Shown here one piece after another: positions 1-9,188 of a stretch of 64,000 nt of DNA (position 1 is the first letter of the stretch; each line of letters starts with the position of its first letter). The stretch is taken from the NCBI GenBank assembly GCA_900142905.1, contig FSRV01000002.1, positions 1,612,001-1,676,000 of the forward strand, given 5' to 3'. The position numbers and the translations under genes are program-made. Origin of the DNA: Burkholderia sp. GAS332. Lineage in GTDB: Bacteria; Pseudomonadota; Gammaproteobacteria; Burkholderiales; Burkholderiaceae. The notes under the pieces are model-generated. The model was not told where the DNA came from, did not search any database, and worked only from the letters and a program-made list of their open reading frames with translations.

Positions 1-51
1 AACCGCAACACGTATAGACAAACCCCTGGCTAACCTCACCAGTTCAAGCTC

Positions 52-1110
52 ATGAGCCAAACCCACACCCGATTCGACCGCCTGCCCATCGTCGACGTCA
101 GCGGCCTCTTTAGCGATGACCCGGACCAGCGTCTCGCGACCGCCCGCGAGCTCGACCGTGCCGCGCGTGACGCGGGGTTTTTCTACGTCACCGGCCATCA
201 GGTCTCGCGCGCCCAGCAAGCTGCACTAATAGAACAGGCAAAGCAGTTCTTCGCCGCCCCCGAGGACTGGAAGATGCGCTATTACATCGGCAAATCGACC
301 GCGCATCGGGGCTATGTGCCCGAAGGCGAAGAGGTGTTTGCGGGTGGCAAGCGCGACAGGAAGGAGGGGTTCGACACGGGCCGGGAACTGCCGCCCGACG
401 ACCCCGACGTCAAAGCCGGCACGCCGATGCTCGGGGCCAATATGTGGCCGGAGCAGTCAGGGTTTCGTGAAGCGATCGGCGGCTATTACGACGCGGCGTT
501 CGCGCTCGGCCGCGCATTGTTCCGTGGCTTCTCGCTCGCACTCGGCTTGCCGGAAACGCATTTCGACAGGTATTTGCAGAAGCCGCCGAGCCAGTTGCGC
601 CTGCTTCACTATCCCTTCGACCCGTCCGCGGAGGACCGCCCGGGCATCGGCGCGCATACCGACTACGAATGCTTCACGATCCTGCTGCCGACAGCCCCCG
701 GCCTCGAAGTGATGAACGGCGAGGGCGAGTGGATCGACGCGCCGCCGGTCGACAACGCGTTCGTCGTGAACATTGGCGACATGCTGGAGGTGTGGACGGG
801 CGGTACCTACGTGGCGACGTCACATCGCGTGCGCAAGGTGAAGGAAGAGCGCTACTCGTTTCCGCTCTTCTTCGCCTGCGACTATCGCACGGTGGTGGCG
901 CCACTGCCGCAGTTCGCGACACCCGAGGCGGTGGCGAAATACCCACCGGTATCGGCGGGCGACCATCTGTTCGCACAGACCGCGCAGAGCTTTACCTATC
1001 TGAAGCAGCGTATCGAGCGTGGTGAACTGGTATTGCCGGAAGGATCGAAGGGTTTGGCGAGCTTTGGGCAACAGGCGCGCTATGCGGGCGCTGAACAGGA
1101 TGTTGCTTAG
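52..1110 (+). CDS. 2-oxoglutarate/Fe(II)-dependent oxygenase, isopenicillin N synthase-like
   Basis: A 352-residue protein of the non-haem Fe(II)/2OG dioxygenase family. The N-terminal DIOX_N part carries the usual LPIVDVSGLF and GFFYVTGH blocks. The C-terminal jelly roll carries the iron facial triad H202-x-D204 (in GAHTDYE) and H258 (in TSHRV), and the 2OG-binding R267 in RYSFPLFF. Length is normal for the family. The substrate cannot be read from the sequence. It lies directly upstream, on the same strand, of the riboswitch-controlled guanidine operon, so a role in producing or modifying a guanidino compound is possible but is inference. No strong ribosome-binding site precedes the ATG, and only 51 bases upstream are visible. 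Confidence 0.88.
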   Translation: MSQTHTRFDRLPIVDVSGLFSDDPDQRLATARELDRAARDAGFFYVTGHQVSRAQQAALIEQAKQFFAAPEDWKMRYYIGKSTAHRGYVPEGEEVFAGGKRDRKEGFDTGRELPPDDPDVKAGTPMLGANMWPEQSGFREAIGGYYDAAFALGRALFRGFSLALGLPETHFDRYLQKPPSQLRLLHYPFDPSAEDRPGIGAHTDYECFTILLPTAPGLEVMNGEGEWIDAPPVDNAFVVNIGDMLEVWTGGTYVATSHRVRKVKEERYSFPLFFACDYRTVVAPLPQFATPEAVAKYPPVSAGDHLFAQTAQSFTYLKQRIERGELVLPEGSKGLASFGQQARYAGAEQDVA

Positions 1111-1459
1111 TGAAACCGTGTTGACTAATGGTTTGAAGCATTCGGCGCGCGTCGTCACAGGCGCGTTAGCCCCCGTTAAGCGGGATGATGTCTGGTGAGG
1201 CCGCTTGCTGAAGCGCTAACTAACTGGACTTGCCCGCAAAGCGCGAGCGGTTCGCAACCCCGGCGCCGCCTCGTCTACGAGCGGCGCTGTTGCTTTTGCA
1301 GTTCGATAAAACGTGCCGACATCAGCGTATAGAGCGTGCGGCGAAGCGTGGCAAGTGTGAGCATGGTCAGATGAAGGACGTGATGAGTGTGGCGCCATCA
1401 CTCGCACACACCGTGCCATCGTGCAGAGCCGCTACGCCGTGTGAGCCTCGTGAGCGCGC

Positions 1460-1518
1460 AGCCCAATCATGGTGCTTCGCGCCTCCAACTGGTGCCGATT
1501 CGCCCACAGCCGTGGTGC
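1460..1518 (+). promoter_or_regulatory. Tandem NtrC-like enhancer sites
   Basis: Three sites resemble the NtrC consensus TGCACYAWWWTGGTGCA: GCCCAATCATGGTGC (1461-1475), GCCTCCAACTGGTGC (1481-1495) and the weaker CCACAGCCGTGGTGC (1504-1518). All keep the TGGTGC half, and spacing is 20 and 23 bases, about two helical turns. They lie 100-170 bases upstream of the sigma-54 element, the usual enhancer distance. The match is by eye, so the call is tentative. Confidence 0.45.
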
Positions 1519-1618
1519 GTGCGCAACCAGCCCGATCAAGCGTCGGACGCGCGCATTGCGCCGCCGACAGCACTCAATCCCTTGCCACGGTGCGCTTGTC
1601 GCGTTCGCACCACGACGC

Positions 1619-1634
1619 TGGCACGCAACTCGCT
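1619..1634 (+). promoter_or_regulatory. Sigma-54 (RpoN) promoter for the guanidine operon
   Basis: TGGCACG-N4-TCGCT differs at one position from the consensus TGGCACG-N4-TTGCW and keeps the essential GG-N10-GC spacing (GG 1620-1621, GC 1632-1633). Initiation about 12 bases later (near 1645) would put the transcript start about 30 bases before the guanidine-I aptamer, which fits a leader RNA. Confidence 0.6.
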
Positions 1635-1675
1635 TAGCTACGCAGCGAGAGGTGCGAAGTAATTTGCATCATCTT

Positions 1676-1840
1676 CAGGATCGCTAGGGTTCCGGTCGTA
1701 GCGCTTTAAAGGCTCTTAGATGGCTTTGAAGCGCGCACACGATGTCTGGTCCGAGAGCAATCCGGTCTTGCCGTTCACCTTCTTTCAAGGCGCCGGCGAG
1801 GCTCCACGGAGGGATAAAAGCCCGGGAGGTCGCGATGTCG
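1676..1840 (+). ncRNA. Guanidine-I riboswitch (ykkC class, subtype 1)
   Basis: All three conserved blocks of the ykkC/guanidine-I aptamer are present in order: CTAGGGTTCCG (1684-1694), GGTCCGAGAG (1748-1757) and ACGGA followed by GGGATAAAAGCCCGGGAG (1806-1828). A P1 helix can form between ATCGC (1680-1684) and GCGAT (1832-1836). The class binds free guanidinium and switches on guanidine carboxylase or exporter operons. There is no U-tract terminator before the first gene. GAGGCTCC (1798-1805) is exactly complementary to the Shine-Dalgarno region GGAGCCTC (1879-1886), which suggests translational control. Confidence 0.93.
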
Positions 1841-1887
1841 GTCAATCGCCCTCTCATGCTTTTTCCCAACCGATACCTGGAGCCTCC

Positions 1888-2643
1888 ATGTCGACGCAAA
1901 ACCCTGTCGATCTCGCACCGATCCCGCATGTGCTGTGGGAAACGGTGATTCCTGCCGGCACGCACTGGTCCGGCGTGCTGCGCCGTGGCGTCGCGCTGCG
2001 CATTGTCGATACCGAGGGCGGCGCCAATCTGGCCGCCGTGTTCTACCGCCACGACGAGCCGCTCGAAAGCTACAACATGGCCGATACGCTAAAGGCGCAG
2101 CACACCGCGCATCTGACGCGCGGCCACGTGCTCTATTCGGATATGGGCCGCGTGCTCGCCTCGATCACGGCCGACACGCTCGGCTGGCACGATCCGCTGG
2201 GCGGTCTCGGCGATGCGGAACTGTTCGCGAACAAATACGGTACGGCCCGCTATCAGGAACACCGCAATGCAATGGTCCGCAACGGCCGCGACAGCCTGCT
2301 GCTCGAACTGGCCAAACATGGTCTGGGCACGCGCGATCTCGTCGCCAACATCAACTTTTTCAGCAAACTCGCCATCGGCGAGGACGGCTCGCTTAACTTC
2401 GTGGCAGACCATTCGAAAGCCGGCGCGGCGTTCGATCTGCGTTTCGAAATGGACACGCTCGCCGCGTTTTCGAGCGCACCGCATCCGTTGAATCCTTCCT
2501 CCGAATACGAACCGAGGCCCGTCAAGCTGATCGCATACCGCGCGTATGCCGCCGACGCCTCCGTACCGGCCGACGATCCCTGCCGCTCCGCCTGTCCCGA
2601 GAATGAGCGCGGCTTCGTCAACACCGATCGACTGTTCGTTTAA
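1888..2643 (+). CDS. Urea carboxylase-associated family protein (DUF1989), putative carboxyguanidine deiminase subunit
   Basis: A 251-residue protein of the DUF1989 / urea-carboxylase-associated family. It has the conserved core [17 protein letters not shown], where its sister has [18 protein letters not shown], and [11 protein letters not shown]. The ATG at 1888 was chosen because the frame further upstream runs through the riboswitch and GGAG at 1879-1882 is well placed. Published work on homologous operons shows that two such proteins form the deiminase that converts carboxyguanidine to allophanate; assignment here rests on family and riboswitch context. First gene of the operon, 11 bases before its paralogue. 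An older name would be aminomethyltransferase-like. Confidence 0.85.
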   Translation: MSTQNPVDLAPIPHVLWETVIPAGTHWSGVLRRGVALRIVDTEGGANLAAVFYRHDEPLESYNMADTLKAQHTAHLTRGHVLYSDMGRVLASITADTLGWHDPLGGLGDAELFANKYGTARYQEHRNAMVRNGRDSLLLELAKHGLGTRDLVANINFFSKLAIGEDGSLNFVADHSKAGAAFDLRFEMDTLAAFSSAPHPLNPSSEYEPRPVKLIAYRAYAADASVPADDPCRSACPENERGFVNTDRLFV

Positions 2644-2654
2644 GGAGACCCACG

Positions 2655-3311
2655 ATGCCCATCATCGAAAGCAAACTCGACATCCGTCACGCGGTCTACG
2701 ACCTCACGCTGCCGTCCGGCGAACCCTGGCTGCATGAAGTCAAGCGCGGCCAGCTGTTCCGCATTCTCGATCTGAAAGGCAATCAGGCCGTCGACACGCT
2801 GTTCTACAACAGTGCCGATCCGCTCGAACGCTACAGCGCGCAGGACACGATTCGAGCGCAACGCAACCTCTATCTCTCCGCCGGCAGCGCGCTGATGTCG
2901 AACCTCGGCAAGCCGATGCTGACCCTCGTGGCAGACACGTGCGGGCGCCACGACACCCTCGGCGGCGCCTGCGCGGCCGAGAGCAACACGGTCCGTTATT
3001 CGCTCGACAAACGCCATATGCATAGCTGCCGCGACAGCTTCCTGCATGCGATTACGCATTGCACGTGCGGCGTGGGCACGCAGCTCACCAAGCGCGACAT
3101 TGTCAGCAATATCAACTTCTTCATGAATGTACCGGTGACACCGCTCGGCAAACTGAGCTTCGAAGACGGTATTTCTGCACCGGGTAAATACGTCGAGATG
3201 CGCGCCGAGATGGACGTGACAGTGTTGATCTCGAACTGTCCGCAGCTAAACAACCCGTGCAACGGCTACAACCCGACGCCCGTGCGGCTGACCATCTGGG
3301 ACGCCCAATGA
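2655..3311 (+). CDS. Urea carboxylase-associated family protein (DUF1989), second putative carboxyguanidine deiminase subunit
   Basis: A 218-residue paralogue of the preceding protein with matching blocks ([40 protein letters not shown]). It has many cysteines and histidines in the middle ([15 protein letters not shown]), plausible metal ligands. AAGGAG at 2642-2647 is a good ribosome-binding site. Its stop overlaps the carboxylase start (ATGA, 3308-3311), so translation is coupled. Expected to act with the preceding gene product in hydrolysing carboxyguanidine; the exact subunit identity (CgdA or CgdB) is not decidable here. Confidence 0.86.
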   Translation: MPIIESKLDIRHAVYDLTLPSGEPWLHEVKRGQLFRILDLKGNQAVDTLFYNSADPLERYSAQDTIRAQRNLYLSAGSALMSNLGKPMLTLVADTCGRHDTLGGACAAESNTVRYSLDKRHMHSCRDSFLHAITHCTCGVGTQLTKRDIVSNINFFMNVPVTPLGKLSFEDGISAPGKYVEMRAEMDVTVLISNCPQLNNPCNGYNPTPVRLTIWDAQ

Positions 3312-6300
3312 CATTCGACAAAGTCCTGATTGCCAATCGCGGCGAAATTGCCTGCCGCGTGATTCGCACGCTCAAGCGCCTCGGCATTGCATCGGTGGCG
3401 GTTTATTCGGAAGCCGATCGCCACGCCATGCATGTGATGCTCGCCGACGAAGCGGTCTGCATCGGCCCGGCGGCGGCGGCCGCCAGCTATCTGAATAGCG
3501 CGGCGATTCTCGAGGCAGCGCGCGCGACCGGCGCGAATGCCGTGCATCCCGGCTACGGTTTTCTCTCGGAGAATGCCGCGTTCGCGCAGGCATGCGAAGA
3601 CGCGGGTATCCGCTTCATCGGGCCTCGCCCCGCGCAGATGCTTGAATTCGGCCTGAAGCACACGGCACGCGAGCTCGCGAAAGCGAACGACGTAGCGTTG
3701 CTGCCGGGTACCGGCTTGCTGCCCGATGTTTCAAGCGCGTTAAGCGAGGCCGAGTCGATCGTCTATCCCGTGATGCTGAAAAGCACGGCGGGCGGCGGCG
3801 GCATCGGCATGTCGCTGTGCCGCGATGCGGCGCAACTGGAGAGCGTGTTTGCATCGGTGGCGCGGCTGGGCGAGGCCAACTTTGCGAACGCGGGTGTCTA
3901 TATCGAGAAGTTTGTCGAGAACGCGCGCCACATTGAAGTGCAGATTTTCGGCGACGGCCGCGGCGGCGTGATCGCGCTTGGCGAACGCGACTGCTCGGTG
4001 CAGCGCCGTAATCAGAAGGTGATCGAGGAGACACCCGCGCCAGGTCTGACACAGGCTGAACGCGCAGCACTGCATGCGAGCGCCGTGCGCCTCGCGCAAG
4101 CCGTGAAGTACGAATCCGCCGGCACGGTCGAGTTCGTATTCGACGCCGACACGCGGCGCTTCTACTTCCTCGAAGTGAACACGCGGTTGCAGGTCGAGCA
4201 TTGCGTCACGGAGGAGGTGACGGGCGTCGATCTGGTCGAGTGGATGATTCGCCAGGCAGAGGGTGAGATTGCACCGCTCGACACGCTGGTGCCGACGCCC
4301 AGCGGGGCGAGCATCCAGGTCCGCTTGTACGCGGAAGATCCGCACAAACAGTTTCAGCCGAGCGCGGGCGTGCTGACGCATGTCGCGTTCGCCGCCGATG
4401 CACGGGTCGACACATGGGTCGATGCCGGCACCGAAGTCAGCGCGTTCTACGACCCACTGCTCGCGAAGATCATCGTCAAAGGCGCAACACGCGACGCCGC
4501 GCTCGCCGCCATGCGCGCTGCGCTGGCGCAAACACAGCTCTACGGCATCGAGACGAACCTCGACTATCTGCGCGCCATTGCCGGTTCGGCGACCTTCGCG
4601 CGAGGCGAGCAAACCACGGGCTTCCTCACACGCTTCGTGTTCGCGCCGCACACCATCGACGTGCTCGACGGCGGCGTGCAGACCACCGTGCAGCAAACGC
4701 CGGGACGGGTCGGCTACTGGGACATCGGCGTGCCGCCGTCCGGTCCGATGGACGACCTGTCGTTCCGGCTCGCCAACGAACTGCTCGGCAATCCGGCCGA
4801 CGCGGCGGGACTCGAATGCGCCATGGTCGGCGCGACGCTGCGCTTTAACACCGCGACGCTGTTCGTGCTGGGCGGCGCGCCGCTCGCCGCCACACTCGAC
4901 GGCCAGCCAGTCACGCCGTGGCAGACCACGCGCGCAGCGGCGGGTTCGGTGCTCAAACTCGGCGGCGTGACCGGCGCCGGCATGCGTGCGTGTCTCGCGC
5001 TCAAGGGCGGCCTGCAGGTGCCGGATTATCTCGGCAGCAAGGCAACCTTCACGCTGGGTCAGTTCGGCGGTCACGCCGGGCGCGCCTTGCGCAAGGGCGA
5101 CGTGCTGCATCTCGCCACCGACGCAGGCCGTGGCGAAACGGGCGCGCAACTCGATCCGGCGCGCGTGCCGGTGCTGACGCACGATTGGGCTCTCGGCGTG
5201 CTCGACGGTCCGCACGGCGCGCCGGACTTCTTCACGCCCGATGACATAGCGATGCTGTACGGCACGCGCTGGACGGTCCATTACAACTCGAGCCGCACAG
5301 GGGTCCGGCTGATCGGTCCGAAGCCGCAATGGGCGCGCACGGACGGCGGCGAGGCGGGGCTGCACCCGTCGAATATTCACGACAATGCGTATGCGGTCGG
5401 CGCGGTCGATTTCACCGGCGACATGCCGGTGATTCTCGGCCCGGACGGTCCGAGCCTTGGTGGTTTCGTCTGTCCGGTGACGGTGGTGAGCGACGAGTTG
5501 TGGAAGCTCGGTCAACTGCGGCCCGGGGATACGGTGCGGTTCGAACCGGTGCGCGCGCAACCGTCGCTGACGGCATCCGCGCCATCTGCTGTGTCTACAG
5601 CAAGCACAGTAAGCGCGCCCCTCAGCGCGCACGATTGCATTCTCTACAGCGATCCATCGGCAGGCGAGGGCACAGGCGTGGTCTACCGCCGCTCCGGCGA
5701 TCAGAACGTGCTGGTTGAATACGGCCCGCTCATGCTGGACCTGAACCTGCGCTTTCGCGTGCATGCACTGATGAACTGGCTCGATGCCCACCGGCTGCCC
5801 GGCATCGTCGATCTCACGCCGGGCATCCGTTCGCTGCAGGTGCATTTCGACCACCGCACGCTGTCGCACGCCACCTTGCTCGCGCATCTTCAGCAGGCGG
5901 AGCGTGAATTGCCCGCCGTCGACGACATGCGCGTGCCCAATCGCATCGTGCACCTGCCGCTGTCCTGGGACGACCCGTCGACGCGGATCGCGATCGAACG
6001 CTACATGCAATCGGTGCGGCCCGATGCGCCGTGGTGCCCGAGCAATATCGAGTTCATTCGCCGCATCAACGGTCTGGCTAGCATCGACGACGTGAAGCGC
6101 ATCGTGTTCGACGCGCGCTACCTGGTGATGGGTCTCGGCGACGTCTATCTCGGCGCGCCGGTGGCGACGCCGCTCGATCCACGTCACCGGCTCGTCACGA
6201 CCAAATACAACCCCGCACGCACCTGGACACCGGAGAACGCGGTGGGGATCGGCGGCGCCTACCTCTGCGTGTATGGGATGGAAGGGCCGGGCGGCTATCA

Positions 6301-6949
6301 GTTTGTCGGTCGCACCGTCCAGATGTGGAACCGCTATCGCACCACGCGCGAGTTCGAAGCCGGCAAGCCGTGGCTGCTGCGGTTTTTCGACGAGATCCGC
6401 TTCTACGAAGTCAGCGAGGCAGAGCTTGCCGAACTGCGCACCGACTTCATCGCGGGCCGCGCGAGTCTGAAGATCGAGGAGTCGGTGTTCGACCTCGGTG
6501 CGTACAACCGCTTTCTGAAGGACGAAGCCGAATCGATCTCCGCCTTCAAGCACGCGCAACAGACGGCCTTCGACGAAGAGCGCGAACGCTGGAATGCCGC
6601 CGGGCACGCGGAGTATGTCGGCGAGCCGGCCAGCGACGCGGATTCGGCTACCGGCAACGGAGCGCCCGACGCGCTTGTGGCGGGTCAACAAAGCATCGTC
6701 GCCGACGTCTCGGGCAGCGTCTGGAAACTGCTCGTCAGCGAGGGAGAGCGTGTGAGCGAAGGGCAGGTGGTGGCAATCGTTGAATCGATGAAGATGGAAG
6801 TGTCCGTTGCCGTTACGGAAGACGGTGTGATCGAAACGATCGATTGTGTGGCCGGCGCGGCAGTCGTCGCGGGTCAGCGCTTAATGGTGCTGCGCGTACC
6901 AGGTGCCGGCGTTGCGGCCGGCGCCACAGAGGAGGCAACGTGCAAATGA
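3308..6949 (+). CDS. Biotin-dependent guanidine carboxylase (urea carboxylase family)
   Basis: A 1213-residue multidomain enzyme. Residues 1-450 are biotin carboxylase ([17 protein letters not shown]-grasp loop GGGGIGMS near 160; [10 protein letters not shown]). About 451-765 is AHS2-type and 776-1010 AHS1-type carboxyltransferase ([17 protein letters not shown] near the end). The C-terminus is a biotinyl domain with ESMKM, biotin on K1162. There is no fused allophanate hydrolase. It would carboxylate guanidine with ATP and bicarbonate. Family members are usually annotated urea carboxylase, but the guanidine-I riboswitch and the two DUF1989 partners favour guanidine. The start at 3308 overlaps the previous stop; a longer frame from 3257 is unlikely. 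Confidence 0.88.
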   Translation: MTFDKVLIANRGEIACRVIRTLKRLGIASVAVYSEADRHAMHVMLADEAVCIGPAAAAASYLNSAAILEAARATGANAVHPGYGFLSENAAFAQACEDAGIRFIGPRPAQMLEFGLKHTARELAKANDVALLPGTGLLPDVSSALSEAESIVYPVMLKSTAGGGGIGMSLCRDAAQLESVFASVARLGEANFANAGVYIEKFVENARHIEVQIFGDGRGGVIALGERDCSVQRRNQKVIEETPAPGLTQAERAALHASAVRLAQAVKYESAGTVEFVFDADTRRFYFLEVNTRLQVEHCVTEEVTGVDLVEWMIRQAEGEIAPLDTLVPTPSGASIQVRLYAEDPHKQFQPSAGVLTHVAFAADARVDTWVDAGTEVSAFYDPLLAKIIVKGATRDAALAAMRAALAQTQLYGIETNLDYLRAIAGSATFARGEQTTGFLTRFVFAPHTIDVLDGGVQTTVQQTPGRVGYWDIGVPPSGPMDDLSFRLANELLGNPADAAGLECAMVGATLRFNTATLFVLGGAPLAATLDGQPVTPWQTTRAAAGSVLKLGGVTGAGMRACLALKGGLQVPDYLGSKATFTLGQFGGHAGRALRKGDVLHLATDAGRGETGAQLDPARVPVLTHDWALGVLDGPHGAPDFFTPDDIAMLYGTRWTVHYNSSRTGVRLIGPKPQWARTDGGEAGLHPSNIHDNAYAVGAVDFTGDMPVILGPDGPSLGGFVCPVTVVSDELWKLGQLRPGDTVRFEPVRAQPSLTASAPSAVSTASTVSAPLSAHDCILYSDPSAGEGTGVVYRRSGDQNVLVEYGPLMLDLNLRFRVHALMNWLDAHRLPGIVDLTPGIRSLQVHFDHRTLSHATLLAHLQQAERELPAVDDMRVPNRIVHLPLSWDDPSTRIAIERYMQSVRPDAPWCPSNIEFIRRINGLASIDDVKRIVFDARYLVMGLGDVYLGAPVATPLDPRHRLVTTKYNPARTWTPENAVGIGGAYLCVYGMEGPGGYQFVGRTVQMWNRYRTTREFEAGKPWLLRFFDEIRFYEVSEAELAELRTDFIAGRASLKIEESVFDLGAYNRFLKDEAESISAFKHAQQTAFDEERERWNAAGHAEYVGEPASDADSATGNGAPDALVAGQQSIVADVSGSVWKLLVSEGERVSEGQVVAIVESMKMEVSVAVTEDGVIETIDCVAGAAVVAGQRLMVLRVPGAGVAAGATEEATCK

Positions 6950-6999
6950 AACAACCCGACGATCTGTTCGCAAAGCGCTTGCCCCGGAGAATCCCATGA
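6946..6999 (+). CDS. Possible 17-codon coupling ORF between carboxylase and permease
   Basis: ATG at 6946 overlaps the carboxylase stop, and the TGA at 6997-6999 overlaps the permease ATG at 6996, so a 17-residue peptide ([17 protein letters not shown]) would be translated in a chain with both neighbours. It may be only a coupling device, or the stub of a deleted gene. There is no homology evidence. Confidence 0.2.
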   Translation: MKQPDDLFAKRLPRRIP

Positions 7000-7967
7000 C
7001 CGTCATTAACAGAAGCGACTGGTTCGCGGTGCGCCGCGAACTCTCCGTACGCGGCAAGTGGCTCTTGGGCCTCGGCTCGTTTTTGTTGCCGCTTCTCGTA
7101 TGGTCCATCGTCAGCTACGTGCCGTTCGTCTGGCATCCGCAGGTGCTCATCGAGAGCCCGGGTAGTGTTGATTACTTCCAGCCCGGCATGCGGGTCGACA
7201 AGGACGTGTTCGCCGACGAACTGAGCCATGCGCGCGCGGGTCACACCGCCTTGCCGACGGGCGAGCCGGTCAACCCGGTGTACCTGCCCGCGCCCCACGA
7301 AGTGCTGCGCGCGTTCTACACCGCGTTCACGACGCCGCCCGCGTCGCGCGACGGCGTGTGGTTGCATCAAAGCCTGTGGCACAGCATTCAGGTGATCTTC
7401 TGGGGCTTTCTGCTGTCGTCAGTGATCGGCGTGCCGATCGGCATCGTATGCGGGACTTACAGCGCGATCGCGCGGCTGCAGGAGCCGTTTTTCGAGTTCT
7501 TCCGCTACTTGCCCGCGCCCGCGTTCGGCGCGCTGATGGTGGCGATCCTCGGCATTTATGACGGCCCGAAGATTGCGATTATCGTGATCGGCACGCTGTT
7601 CCAGCAGGTGCTGATCGTGGCGAACACCACGCGCAAGCTGGAGTACGGCCTGTTCGAAGCGGCCATGACGCTCGGCACGAAAAAACTCAAGCTGCTCACG
7701 CATGTGGTGATTCCTGGCATCCTGCCGGACCTGTATCGCGACCAGCGCATTCTGCTGGGCTGGGCATGGACCTATCTGATCGTGGCGGAACTGGTCGGCA
7801 CCAGCTCCGGCATTACCTGGTACATCACGCAGCAGGCGCGCTATGAGCATTTCGACAACGTCTACGCGGCGATCATGATGATCGGGATCATCGGACTCGG
7901 CACCGATCTCGTGCTGGCCTATGTCGGCCGCAAGCTGTTTCCGTGGGACCGCACGCTCAAGGCGTAG
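6996..7967 (+). CDS. ABC transporter permease, NitT/TauT family
   Basis: A 323-residue inner-membrane permease with a binding-protein-dependent transport fold. There is an N-terminal membrane segment near residues 20-42 and a large periplasmic insert, then about five helices with an EAA-type loop ([21 protein letters not shown]). It resembles permeases of nitrate/taurine/urea-carboxylase-linked importers, and the likely cargo is guanidine or a guanidino compound. The ATG at 6996 follows CGGAGA; the longer frame from 6903 overlaps the carboxylase end. No substrate-binding protein lies beside it in this window. Confidence 0.87.
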   Translation: MTVINRSDWFAVRRELSVRGKWLLGLGSFLLPLLVWSIVSYVPFVWHPQVLIESPGSVDYFQPGMRVDKDVFADELSHARAGHTALPTGEPVNPVYLPAPHEVLRAFYTAFTTPPASRDGVWLHQSLWHSIQVIFWGFLLSSVIGVPIGIVCGTYSAIARLQEPFFEFFRYLPAPAFGALMVAILGIYDGPKIAIIVIGTLFQQVLIVANTTRKLEYGLFEAAMTLGTKKLKLLTHVVIPGILPDLYRDQRILLGWAWTYLIVAELVGTSSGITWYITQQARYEHFDNVYAAIMMIGIIGLGTDLVLAYVGRKLFPWDRTLKA

Positions 7968-8058
7968 CGGGACCGTTCGCGCCACGGCCTGTCGCAATAC
8001 ACGCAACGCAATACACGCAATACAGCACCACACTGCACCGTATTCAAGGGATTCAATC

Positions 8059-8970
8059 ATGCTAAATCCGCAACCGATTCCGTCGTACCTCATCCAGTCC
8101 GAAGCGGTGCGCGCGCGTTTCGACCGTCTGAAGTCGCGCGAGGTGATCCTCGAAGTTCGCGACCTCGACAAGCGCTTCGAGAGTCCACAGGGCGAATGTA
8201 CTGCGCTGAACGGCATCAACTTCAAAACGCACCGGCGCGAGTTTGTCTGCGTGATCGGACCGTCGGGTTGCGGCAAGTCGACCTTGATCCGCATTCTCGC
8301 GGGCCTCGAGCGGCAGACCAGCGGCAGCGTGCTGCTCGACGGCAAGCCCGTGGAGGGACCCGGCGCCGATCGCGGCATGGTGTTTCAGGGCTACACGCTG
8401 TTTCCGTGGCTGACGGTCAAGAAAAACGTCATGTTCGGTTTGAAGATGAACGGCCACAGCAGCATGCATGCCGAGCGCGAAGCGCTGCAATGGCTCGATC
8501 TGGTCGGTCTGACGAAGTTCGCCAATGCGTATCCGCATCAATTGTCCGGCGGGATGAAACAGCGCGTGGCGATTGCTCGCGCGCTCGCGAACCGGCCGCG
8601 TATTCTGCTGATGGACGAGCCGTTCGGCGCGCTCGATGCGCAGACTAGGGCGAAGATGCAGACGCATTTGCTCGATATCTGGCGCAACATCGATGTGACC
8701 GTGCTGTTCATCACGCACGATCTGGACGAAGCGATTTTTCTCGCTGACCGCATCCTGGTGCTCAAGGCCAATCCCGGCGAAGTACAGGAATTGATCGAAG
8801 TGCCGGTCCCCCGTCCGCGCGATTATTCGCAGGTCACGTCGGCGGAATTTCTTGCCACCAAGGCCCGGCTCGAAGCGTTGATTCATCCGCCCACGGCGGC
8901 CGCCGATGAAGACGATGTGGTTAAACCGCATATGGTCCGGATGGTGGACGTGGCGGATAACGTCGAATGA
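8059..8970 (+). CDS. ABC transporter ATP-binding protein, NitT/TauT family
   Basis: A 303-residue ATPase with Walker [11 protein letters not shown]-loop ([12 protein letters not shown]), signature LSGGMKQR, Walker [13 protein letters not shown] and the switch histidine in [10 protein letters not shown]. It pairs with the preceding permease, 91 bases upstream. The ATG at 8059 starts the family-like N-terminus; the longer frame runs back into the permease. Last gene of the guanidine operon. A short hairpin (TTGCCGC / GCGGCAA, 8980-8997) lies just after the stop but has no T-tract. Confidence 0.9.
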   Translation: MLNPQPIPSYLIQSEAVRARFDRLKSREVILEVRDLDKRFESPQGECTALNGINFKTHRREFVCVIGPSGCGKSTLIRILAGLERQTSGSVLLDGKPVEGPGADRGMVFQGYTLFPWLTVKKNVMFGLKMNGHSSMHAEREALQWLDLVGLTKFANAYPHQLSGGMKQRVAIARALANRPRILLMDEPFGALDAQTRAKMQTHLLDIWRNIDVTVLFITHDLDEAIFLADRILVLKANPGEVQELIEVPVPRPRDYSQVTSAEFLATKARLEALIHPPTAAADEDDVVKPHMVRMVDVADNVE

Positions 8971-9188
8971 TGGCGGCCATTGCCGCAGCGGCGGCAAGCA
9001 CGCTGATGCCGCAACGTTGAAAAACACGCTGTGCCCCGCCTCAGCGTGCGACGCCGCACAAACGCTAACAGCGCGCAAGTGCATGCTCGTTGCATGTGTT
9101 TCAGTTCACGTCTGCGGCTTGCGTCCCGTGTTTTCCGCATTGACCGGCGTGAGGGCGAAGCACACCGCTCGGCTTCACGTGAGGCGAT

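Larger units (their letters stand above)
1111..1675. promoter_or_regulatory. Gene-free control region upstream of the guanidine operon
   Basis: This 565-base stretch has no convincing gene; the short frames in it lack family signatures and ribosome-binding sites. Its 3' half holds three tandem GGTGC-containing NtrC-like sites (1460-1518) and a sigma-54 type -24/-12 element (1619-1634), both listed separately. The first ~340 bases show nothing I recognise. Confidence 0.5.

Noticed and set aside
1230..1662. Overlapping short ORFs in the region upstream of the guanidine riboswitch
   Set aside because: None has a ribosome-binding site or protein-like composition, and the region is better explained as promoter and enhancer.
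3740..6691. A 983-codon open frame on the minus strand across the carboxylase gene
   Set aside because: It is antisense to a gene with full domain content, is Arg/His-rich without family motifs, and is a common artefact of high-GC codon bias.
8980..8997. Hairpin TTGCCGC / GCGGCAA after the ABC ATPase gene as a terminator
   Set aside because: The stem is short and no T-tract follows, so it is mentioned only within the gene entry.
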